This document shows, piece after piece, positions 15,461 to 21,308 of a stretch of DNA of 21,308 bases. The stretch lies in assembly GCA_046155895.1 (NCBI GenBank), contig JBJXFB010000042.1, positions 1 to 21,308 of the forward strand, in the 5' to 3' direction. Both the position numbers and the translations under genes were made by a program. Positions within the stretch are counted from its first letter, which is position 1. Each line of letters starts with the position of its first letter. The notes beneath the pieces are model-generated. The model saw only the letters and a list, made by a program, of their open reading frames with translations. It was not told the origin of the DNA and searched no databases. Origin of the DNA: DASYPQ01 sp046155895. Its GTDB lineage: Bacteria; Planctomycetota; UBA1135; GCA-002686595.

Positions 15461-16372
15461 TCACGGTTGCTTCAGGAATCCCAGGGACTCCAGGAAGCGG
15501 TCGGCCCGCGCCGAAGCATCCGCCGAGATGGACGGATCCGGTTGGGGCATCCCGTCGTCCGGGATCCCCGCCGGCGTGAACAGGTGGCCGAATCCCCGGT
15601 AGACGTAGAGCTCGCAACGGTTGCCAGCCGCACGCATCCGCTCGCAGAAGCGCTCCGCGCCGCTCAACGGCGTCACGGAATCGGCGCTCCCCTGGAGGAT
15701 CAGCGTCGGCGGAAGCCCCGCGCGGACGTGCTCGTCGGGCGAGATGTCCCGCGCCTTCCCGCGGCTCCCGAGCAGGCGCTGCACCCAGCCGTCCGACGCG
15801 AGCGAGACGGCGGGAGACACGAGGACGAGCGCGTTCGGGCGTGCGCTGGCGTCCTCCACGGAGTCGCCCTCGCCGAAAATCGCCGCGGACACGGCGAGGT
15901 GGCCGCCCGCGGACCAGCCGCAGGCCGCGATGCGCGCCGGATCGATGCCGAGCGTGTCCGCCTCCGCGCGCATCCACCGGATCACGACGCGCGCGTCGGC
16001 CATGGCCTCGAGCGGCGTGATCTCCTTCTGGTCGGAGAGCCGGTACTGCGCCGCGACCGCGACCATCCCGCGTTCCGCGAAGCGCTTCGCACGCGGGAAC
16101 GCCCACTCCGCCTCCCCCATCTCCCAGCCGCCGCCGTGGAAGAGCACGATCGCGGGACGCTTCAAGCCGCTAGGCTTCTCCGCGGGCGCGGAGAAGACGT
16201 GGGCTTTCAACGGCACGCCGTCCGGCGACGCGTACACGTGCTCGACGAGTTGCGGCGGGACGGGCTCGGGCGGCGGCGCCATGCAGGCCCCGACCCCGGA
16301 GACCGGCTCGAGCTGGGGTGCCGCGCAGGCCCCGATCCAAAGGAGAAGGAGGATCGCGCTGAGCTTCCTCAC
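15461..16372 (-). CDS. Lipoprotein alpha/beta-hydrolase (esterase/lipase-type)
   Basis: This 303-residue protein starts with a lipoprotein signal (LLLLWIGAC, acylated C16), so it is membrane-anchored outside the cytoplasm. It has an alpha/beta-hydrolase fold with oxyanion motif HGGGW (79-83), nucleophile S154 in GWSAGG, acid D231 in GSADSVTPL and base H263 in GFGHLF. The HGGGW/GxSAGG pattern fits the BD-FAE/hormone-sensitive-lipase type of carboxylesterases; the substrate is unknown. The start is GTG at 16372, five bases after the methyltransferase stop, with GAGGG close by. Residues 14-38 contain an imperfect 12-residue tandem duplication that repeats the GAC lipobox sequence. It is the last gene of a three-gene minus-strand operon. 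Confidence 0.83.
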   Translation of the reverse strand: MRKLSAILLLLWIGACAAPQLEPVSGVGACMAPPPEPVPPQLVEHVYASPDGVPLKAHVFSAPAEKPSGLKRPAIVLFHGGGWEMGEAEWAFPRAKRFAERGMVAVAAQYRLSDQKEITPLEAMADARVVIRWMRAEADTLGIDPARIAACGWSAGGHLAVSAAIFGEGDSVEDASARPNALVLVSPAVSLASDGWVQRLLGSRGKARDISPDEHVRAGLPPTLILQGSADSVTPLSGAERFCERMRAAGNRCELYVYRGFGHLFTPAGIPDDGMPQPDPSISADASARADRFLESLGFLKQP

Positions 16373-16377
16373 ATCCC

Positions 16378-17184
16378 TCAAGTTCGCGTCGCGAGCGTGA
16401 TGACGTACTCGCGGCCCCAGCGCACCTTGCCGTCCGCGGGCGTGACGTAGCTCCGGTACAGCTCGATCAGGTCCTTGCGGAACGCAGCGGCTTTCTCGGG
16501 CGGAAGCGAGCCGTGCGCGCGGTGCGTGGGCCCATAGCGGCCGATGAAAAGCTCGGCGATCTGCTCGGGCGTGTCCGCGAACTCCGGGCAGTCGTAGCGT
16601 TCGAAGCGGAAGTCGCGGAAGGAAGAGCCGAACAGCGACTGCACCTTCTCCACGTCGCCCCACTCGAAGGGACTCGGAACGCCTGCCGGAGGAGGGACGT
16701 ACCCGGCGGTGATCTTGAACATCCTTCCGAGGCCGCTCTCGCGCTGCCAGGCCTGGATCGCGATGCGACCACCCATCTTCGTCACGCGGGCGACCTCGTC
16801 GGCCACTTTCTGCTGATCGGGCACGAACATCAGGCCGCAAGAGGACACGACCACGTCGAAGGCCCCGTCGGGGAACGGCAGGCTCTCCGCGTCGCCTTCC
16901 TTCCACCTGATGTCGCCGTAGCCTTCGTCGACGGCGCGGCCCTGCGCGACCGCGAGCAGCTCGGGCGTGAGGTCGAGTCCCGTGACGACCGCGCCGCGCG
17001 CCCGCGCCATGATCGCCGTGTTGCCGGTGCCGCAGGCGATGTCGAGCACCTTCTCGCCGGCACGGATGCGCCCGCTCCGCACGACGTGATCGGCGACCGA
17101 TCGGATGCCGCGGGCGATCTGGTCGTAGTCGCCCTCGGCCCACATGGCCCGGTGTTTCTTCTTCAGCTCCGTGAAATCAGGCAC
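16378..17184 (-). CDS. Class I SAM-dependent methyltransferase (UbiE-like)
   Basis: This 268-residue soluble methyltransferase has motif I VLDIACGTGN (46-55), the acidic post-I residue in VTGLDLTPELL, motif II around LPFPDGAFDVVVSSCGLMF and motif III around GGRIAIQAW. These match the UbiE/Methyltransf_11 superfamily. The C-terminal part (about 175-260) does not name a substrate. The start is a GTG at 17184 with a near-perfect AAGGAGGT ribosome-binding site about five bases upstream, the strongest in the window, so translation of this middle gene does not depend on coupling. It lies 16 bp after the CocE-like gene and five bp before the esterase. Both flanking genes encode lipoproteins, so a shared small-molecule pathway is possible but unproven. 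Confidence 0.85.
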   Translation of the reverse strand: MPDFTELKKKHRAMWAEGDYDQIARGIRSVADHVVRSGRIRAGEKVLDIACGTGNTAIMARARGAVVTGLDLTPELLAVAQGRAVDEGYGDIRWKEGDAESLPFPDGAFDVVVSSCGLMFVPDQQKVADEVARVTKMGGRIAIQAWQRESGLGRMFKITAGYVPPPAGVPSPFEWGDVEKVQSLFGSSFRDFRFERYDCPEFADTPEQIAELFIGRYGPTHRAHGSLPPEKAAAFRKDLIELYRSYVTPADGKVRWGREYVITLATRT

Positions 17185-17200
17185 TGGACACCTCCTTCGA

Positions 17201-19453
17201 CTAGCGTCGGATGGGAAAGTCGATGTGGCTGCCGGCGAGCCACCGGATGGAGAGAGGCTCCCCCGCGTCCGCCACCGACTCGTCGCTCACATCGTTCCCG
17301 GTCCCGTAGTTGATTTGCTGGCCAGGGTTCTTCACGACGCTCAGCACGATCACCAGGCGGCTTCCGGGGCCCACCCGACGGCTCATCATCCGCAGACGGC
17401 TCGCGAAGTCGAGCGTCTCGAGCTTCCCCGGCGTCAGGAGCCGCCGCTCGCAGAGGCTCTCCACGTGGCTGGCGCGCGACGTGTAGGGAGGGAGCTGGAA
17501 GTACTGCCCGTCCGCCGTCCACTCGTACGGAGTGAGGGTGAAGTCGAAGTCCTTCTTGTTCGCGATCAGCTCCAGGTGCCCGGAGAGCAGCCCGCTCACC
17601 TCCGTGGCTTCCTCCAGCGGCGCGCTCACCAGGGTGATCCCGTTCGAGTCGTCCAGCGTCGTGTCCAGGATCCCGCGGCCCCTGCGATCGTCCGCGTCCG
17701 AACGGTCGGCGAGGTCGACCGTGAGCGTTCGCGCAGGACTGAGATGGATCCGCAACCGGTCGTTCGACATCGCGGCGATGCTCGGAGCGTGCTTCCACAC
17801 GTTGGCCCCCATCACCTGGTAGTTCACCCGGTCCTGGAGCAGCTCGGGAAGCGGCCCGCCGCGGAGCACGTGATCGAACCACCGGAACCTCAAGTCCGTG
17901 ACGATGTCGATCCAGGCCACGGGATCGGTCTCGTATCCGGCGATGTGCGAAGCCGTGTCGCCGAGAGGCGTGACCACGCCGCGCTGCGCCTGGATGTGAT
18001 CGTAGGGCCCGATCAGCAGGCGATGGTCCGCGCGCGGGTTGTTCTCGTAGTGCTCCAGGAAGTAGTGGACCGCTCCACCCGGGCCTCCGTGGAAGTACCC
18101 GGCCGTCTGGAGCACCGGGATCGTGATCTTCTCGTAGTCCTCGTCCTGCGGGATCAACGCACGCCAGTACTCGTCGACCGCGGGATGCGCGAGCCACACC
18201 GCGAAAATCGGATTCGGCGTCCCGTCGATCTGCTCGAGCTGGCGGTAGGGCCGGCCGTCGCGATACCACTCGCTGCTCAAGCGGCTCCAGCGCGAGTGGT
18301 CGTTGTACGTGGCGTTGTCGAGCCACTTGTCGTTCGCCACGTAGAAGGGCCACGGATAGATGAAGTTCCAGAAGACGTTCCCCTCCATCGGGACGTCGAT
18401 GCCCGGAGCTACGGGAGCGCCGACGAGGATCGCTTTCAGCGCCTTGGGCATGCGTTTCGCCGCCGCCCACGAGGTGAAGCCGGAGTAGCTCCCGCCGTAC
18501 ATCCCGACGCGCCCGTCGCTCCAAGGCTGCGCCGCGATCCAGTCGATCAGCGCGGCGGCGTCGGCGCCGTCGTGGAGGTAGGGAACCGTCTGGTCGGGAC
18601 TGCAGCCCTTCCCGCGCGTGAAGCCCGTGACGCCGACGTACCCGTTCGACGCAGCGAGCACCGCGTCGCGCACCGAGCTGACCGGATCCGCGTAGATCGT
18701 GAACTGGAACAACGCGGGCAGCCGTTCGCGCGCCGCGCGCGGACGCACGACGACCGCGCACACGGTCGCACCGTCCGGCGTCTTCACCTCGACGTCGGTC
18801 CCGATCTCGTAGCGTCGCGCGTCGTCCTCGGCGACGAGCGCCTCGGGGAGGCCCGCGAACTCGCGGTAGGACTCGACGGCCTGGACGACTCGCAGGAGCG
18901 TGAGCGCGTCCTCGAGCGAGACGGTCGTCTTGCCGGTCTGATCGGGCGTCGCCCACGTGAAATCCCGCTCGAGGGCCCGCACGCTGGCCAGGATCGCGCG
19001 CGCCGCCAGCGCCGCCGTCCGATCGTCCAGGCGCGAGAACGCCTCGCGGAAGGACTCCGCGAACGCCTCCGGAAAAGGCCGTCCGCTGGTTTCCGCGAGG
19101 ATCCTGGCGCCGACGAGGATCTCGTACTGGACGTCCAGGGCCCGCATGCGCGGCTCCGCCTGCCCATCCGACATGCGCAGCGCCCGCAACTCCGCCAGGC
19201 TGGCGGACGCTTCACGATTCCTGCCCGTGAGGATCTGCAGACGGAAGCGATGGTCGAGGAAGCGCGTTCGATCGCTGTCGCGATAGGAGGCCAGGACCTC
19301 CTCCGCCAGCCGAGTCATCGACTGCGCCATCGCCGCCGGATCGGCGACGTCGGCTTCCGACAGCGGATACTCCCGTGGCGGGAGACTCGCGCACGCGGCG
19401 AGAAAGAGCGAGGAGGCGCACCCGAGGCCCAGGACGCGGCGGACGATCGTCAT
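17201..19453 (-). CDS. CocE/NonD-type (S15) hydrolase lipoprotein
   Basis: This 750-residue protein begins with a lipoprotein signal ending FLAAC (C21). Residues 30-205 are a helical region unlike the standard family start. The S15/CocE alpha/beta-hydrolase domain follows, with nucleophile S322 in GMYGGSYSG, a LIGPYDH block supplying the likely catalytic histidine, and a C-terminal beta-rich domain (about 560-750). Characterised relatives cleave cocaine ester, acyl-proline peptides or beta-lactam esters; the substrate here is unknown. The segment that normally reads G-Y/W-Y-D before the C-terminal half reads GYFHGG here, so the usual catalytic aspartate seems replaced by histidine. There is no clear ribosome-binding site; a TAGAAC box (19461-19466) lies seven bases before the ATG. 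It is the first gene of the operon. Confidence 0.85.
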   Translation of the reverse strand: MTIVRRVLGLGCASSLFLAACASLPPREYPLSEADVADPAAMAQSMTRLAEEVLASYRDSDRTRFLDHRFRLQILTGRNREASASLAELRALRMSDGQAEPRMRALDVQYEILVGARILAETSGRPFPEAFAESFREAFSRLDDRTAALAARAILASVRALERDFTWATPDQTGKTTVSLEDALTLLRVVQAVESYREFAGLPEALVAEDDARRYEIGTDVEVKTPDGATVCAVVVRPRAARERLPALFQFTIYADPVSSVRDAVLAASNGYVGVTGFTRGKGCSPDQTVPYLHDGADAAALIDWIAAQPWSDGRVGMYGGSYSGFTSWAAAKRMPKALKAILVGAPVAPGIDVPMEGNVFWNFIYPWPFYVANDKWLDNATYNDHSRWSRLSSEWYRDGRPYRQLEQIDGTPNPIFAVWLAHPAVDEYWRALIPQDEDYEKITIPVLQTAGYFHGGPGGAVHYFLEHYENNPRADHRLLIGPYDHIQAQRGVVTPLGDTASHIAGYETDPVAWIDIVTDLRFRWFDHVLRGGPLPELLQDRVNYQVMGANVWKHAPSIAAMSNDRLRIHLSPARTLTVDLADRSDADDRRGRGILDTTLDDSNGITLVSAPLEEATEVSGLLSGHLELIANKKDFDFTLTPYEWTADGQYFQLPPYTSRASHVESLCERRLLTPGKLETLDFASRLRMMSRRVGPGSRLVIVLSVVKNPGQQINYGTGNDVSDESVADAGEPLSIRWLAGSHIDFPIRR

Positions 19454-19460
19454 GGGCCGA

Positions 19461-19466
19461 GTTCTA
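19461..19466 (-). promoter_or_regulatory. Candidate -10 box just upstream of the CocE-like start
   Basis: The minus strand reads TAGAAC seven bases before the ATG at 19453, and no ribosome-binding site is visible between. If used, transcription would begin at or next to the start codon, giving a leaderless message. No good -35 element was found. Confidence 0.25.
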
Positions 19467-19510
19467 TCGCATCGAGGTCCTCATGGCTTCGCCGTCCCTC
19501 CGGCGATACG

Positions 19511-21262
19511 GTGGCCCGCGTGACCCGCTACCTCGTCACCAGCGCGCTCCCCTACGCCAACGGCCCGATCCACTTCGGCCACATCACCGGCGCCTACCTC
19601 CCGGCCGACGTCTACGTCCGCACGCTGCGCATGCTGGGCGAGGACGTCGTCTTCATCTGCGGGACCGACGAGCACGGCACGGCCATCACCGTGAACGCCG
19701 AGCAGGAGGGCGTCCCCTACCCCGATTACGTCCGGCGCTGGCGGGAGGAGATCAAGTCGGCCCTCGACCGCTTCTCGATCCGCTTCGACCACTGGTCCGG
19801 CACGAGCCTCTGCCCCGACCACGCCTCGACGAGCCAGGAGTTCTTCCGCCGGCTCGACGCGAACGGCTACCTGCTGAAGCGCAAGAGCGAGCAGCTCTAC
19901 TGCGCCAAGGACTCGATGTTCCTGGCCGACCGCTACATCCTCGGCACCTGCTACGAGTGCGGGTACGAGCAGGCGCGCGGGAACGAGTGCCCGCGCTGCG
20001 GGAAGGAGCTCGAGCCGCTCCGGATGGCGAAGACGACCTGCAAGATCTGCGGAACGCGGCCGGAGAAGCGCGAGACGCTGCACTGGTACCTCGACCTGCC
20101 GCGGCTGCGCGACGAGACGATCGGCGCGTGGTTCCGCCAGCACCCCTGGAAGCCCAACGTCACGGGTTTCATCGGCAATCTCCTCGACGAGCTCGCGCCG
20201 CGGCCGATCACCCGCGACATGAGCTGGGGCATCCCGGTGCCCGAGGACCGCGCCGGCGGCGAGAAGGGCAAGGTGCTCTACGTCTGGTTCGACGCCCCCA
20301 TCGGGTACGTGTCCTTCACGAAGGAATGGGCGCGCCTCGCCGGCACTCCGGACCGGTGGAAGGACTACTGGCAATCGCCCGAGAGCCGCCTCGTGCACTT
20401 CATCGGGAAGGACAACATCTCCTTCCACTGCCTGATCTTCCCCTCGATGCTCGCGGGAGTGCGGCAGGACTACGTGCTGCCCTGGCAAGTTCCCGCGAAC
20501 GAGTTCTACAACCTCCAGGGCGGCAAGTTCTCGACCTCGGACAGGCGCACGATCCCGCTCACGGAGTTTTTCGCGCGGTTCGACGCGGACGCCGCGCGCT
20601 TCTACCTCCTGTCGAGCGCCCCGGAGACCGCCGACAGCGAGTGGCGCTGGCAGGACTTCCAGGCCTGCGTGAACGCCTCGTTGGCCGACACGATCGGCAA
20701 CCTGGCGACGCGCGTCCTGCGCTTCCTCGACAAGAACTTCGAGGGTCGGATCCCTCCCCTCGACCCCAAGCACGCCGCCGCGCTCGATCAGCAGATCCTG
20801 CGCGATTGCGGACCGTTCGCGGATCCCGCGGACACGATCCGCGAATTCCGCTTCCGCCGCGCCGCCGAACAGCTGGTCGCCAATGCTTCCGTCGCGAACG
20901 TCTTCGTCGACCGCACGGCGCCCTGGGCGCTCAAGAAGACGGATCCCGTCCTCGCGGCCTCGACCTTGAACACCGCCTGCGAGTGGCTCGCGTGGCTGGC
21001 ACGCTGGATGGCGCCGATGATGCCGAACAAGGCGCAGGCGCTGTGGCGCATGCTCGGGCAGGAGGGTCTGGTCGCCGATCAGCGCTGGCCCGGGATCCCG
21101 GCCGCGGGCACTTGGCGCTCGCTGGCCGGCGGCACGAAGCTCGGAGAGGTGACCGGGCTCTTCCCCAAGCTCGACGACGCCGTCATCGCCGCCGAGGTCG
21201 AGGCCCTCGCCGCGCGGCCGGAATACGGTACCAGGTCAGTTCTTCCGGGATCCGAGCCGTGA
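19511..21262 (+). CDS. metG: Methionyl-tRNA synthetase, C-terminus ending in repeat sequence
   Basis: This 583-residue class I synthetase charges tRNA-Met. The HIGH-type motif is HFGH (21-24) in VTSALPYANGPIHFGH. Zinc-knuckle cysteines are C147/C150, C160/C163 and C177/C180. The KMSKS loop is the variant KFSTS (339-343). The anticodon-binding helical domain ends near GLFPKLDDAVIAAEVEALAARPE. Enzymes of this class often continue through a linker into a C-terminal tRNA-binding (EMAP-II-like) domain. Here the frame instead enters the terminal inverted repeat and stops at 21260-21262 inside it, so the last nine or so residues are repeat-encoded. The true end may lie beyond the contig. The start could be GTG 19511 or GTG 19520; neither has a clear ribosome-binding site. 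The frame is open far upstream, but that part is antisense to the CocE-like gene. Confidence 0.93.
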   Translation: MARVTRYLVTSALPYANGPIHFGHITGAYLPADVYVRTLRMLGEDVVFICGTDEHGTAITVNAEQEGVPYPDYVRRWREEIKSALDRFSIRFDHWSGTSLCPDHASTSQEFFRRLDANGYLLKRKSEQLYCAKDSMFLADRYILGTCYECGYEQARGNECPRCGKELEPLRMAKTTCKICGTRPEKRETLHWYLDLPRLRDETIGAWFRQHPWKPNVTGFIGNLLDELAPRPITRDMSWGIPVPEDRAGGEKGKVLYVWFDAPIGYVSFTKEWARLAGTPDRWKDYWQSPESRLVHFIGKDNISFHCLIFPSMLAGVRQDYVLPWQVPANEFYNLQGGKFSTSDRRTIPLTEFFARFDADAARFYLLSSAPETADSEWRWQDFQACVNASLADTIGNLATRVLRFLDKNFEGRIPPLDPKHAAALDQQILRDCGPFADPADTIREFRFRRAAEQLVANASVANVFVDRTAPWALKKTDPVLAASTLNTACEWLAWLARWMAPMMPNKAQALWRMLGQEGLVADQRWPGIPAAGTWRSLAGGTKLGEVTGLFPKLDDAVIAAEVEALAARPEYGTRSVLPGSEP

Positions 21263-21308
21263 CGCGGGGAACGCGATGACGCGGCTCGGATCCCGGAAGA
21301 ACTGACCT
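21233..21308. repeat. Perfect 27-bp inverted repeat at the window end
   Basis: Bases 21233-21259 and 21282-21308 are exact reverse complements separated by 22 bp. The left arm begins AGGTCAGTTC and the right arm ends GAACTGACCT at the last base given. The spacer contains CGCG at 21263-21266 and again at 21272-21275, which can extend the hairpin. The arm is preceded by GGTACC, so the true element may be longer. It overlaps the 3' end of metG. Likely explanations are a dispersed REP/MITE-like palindrome at which assembly stopped, or a fold-back assembly artefact. Confidence 0.9.

Noticed and set aside
17144..19510. Long plus-strand open frame upstream of and in frame with metG
   Set aside because: It is antisense to the CocE-like and methyltransferase genes, and its translation is Arg/Val/His-rich with no domain. 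High GC makes such frames common. The synthetase clearly begins at RYLVTSALPYANG.
19375..21279. Plus-strand 634-codon frame overlapping metG
   Set aside because: It is an Arg/His-rich shadow in a different frame of an unmistakable synthetase.
1..21308. tRNA, rRNA or CRISPR array
   Set aside because: Reading both strands I saw no T-loop plus acceptor-stem combination, no rRNA core sequence and no regularly spaced short repeats.

Overview
The window is GC-rich DNA, about two-thirds G+C by eye, densely packed with bacterial genes. The content points to a diderm bacterium: several periplasm-facing or lipid-A-type envelope enzymes, lipoproteins with lipoboxes, and secreted proteins with Sec signals. 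Two tandem secreted proteins carry a C-terminal module (CFGDG..ACPCGN..GC.NS) that I associate with uncultured Planctomycetota. That assignment is an inference from memory, not a search result.

Left block (about 244-7775), all on the minus strand and tightly spaced, read from right to left: a glutaryl-CoA dehydrogenase, a GT87-type membrane glycosyltransferase with a TTG start, an RlmI/RlmK-type rRNA methyltransferase lacking a PUA domain, two tandem 349-residue secreted paralogues, and a YejM/PbgA-like membrane sulfatase-fold protein. The first 240 bases hold the end of a plus-strand gene and a doubtful small one.

Middle block (7970-15426): an orphan OmpR/PhoB-type response regulator faces an LtaS/OpgB-like phosphoglycerol-transferase-type membrane protein. 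A gene-poor stretch of about 500 bp with locally lower GC and RNA-like hairpins follows. Then comes an envelope-glycosylation cluster: a membrane-anchored dual-specificity phosphatase, an ArnT-like GT-C transferase on the opposite strand, a GT2 polyprenyl-phosphate glycosyltransferase, a LAB_N-domain membrane protein, and the decayed C-terminal half of a second GT-C transferase. GT2 would charge a polyprenyl phosphate with sugar, LAB_N would help handle the lipid-linked donor, and the GT-C enzyme would transfer the sugar outside the inner membrane. The intact divergent GT-C copy may now serve for the broken one.

Right block (15461-21308): a minus-strand operon reads CocE/NonD-type lipoprotein hydrolase, SAM methyltransferase, alpha/beta-hydrolase lipoprotein. 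Divergent from it is methionyl-tRNA synthetase, whose reading frame runs into a perfect 27-bp inverted repeat whose right arm ends exactly at the last base of the window. The synthetase therefore ends in repeat sequence, and the contig probably broke at a dispersed palindromic element.

No tRNA, rRNA, CRISPR array, intact transposase or prophage gene was seen. The most unusual points are the terminal palindrome capping metG, the sharply mosaic tandem paralogues, the truncated ArnT-like gene, the hairpin-bearing low-GC gap, and a CocE-like protein whose expected catalytic aspartate appears to be histidine.
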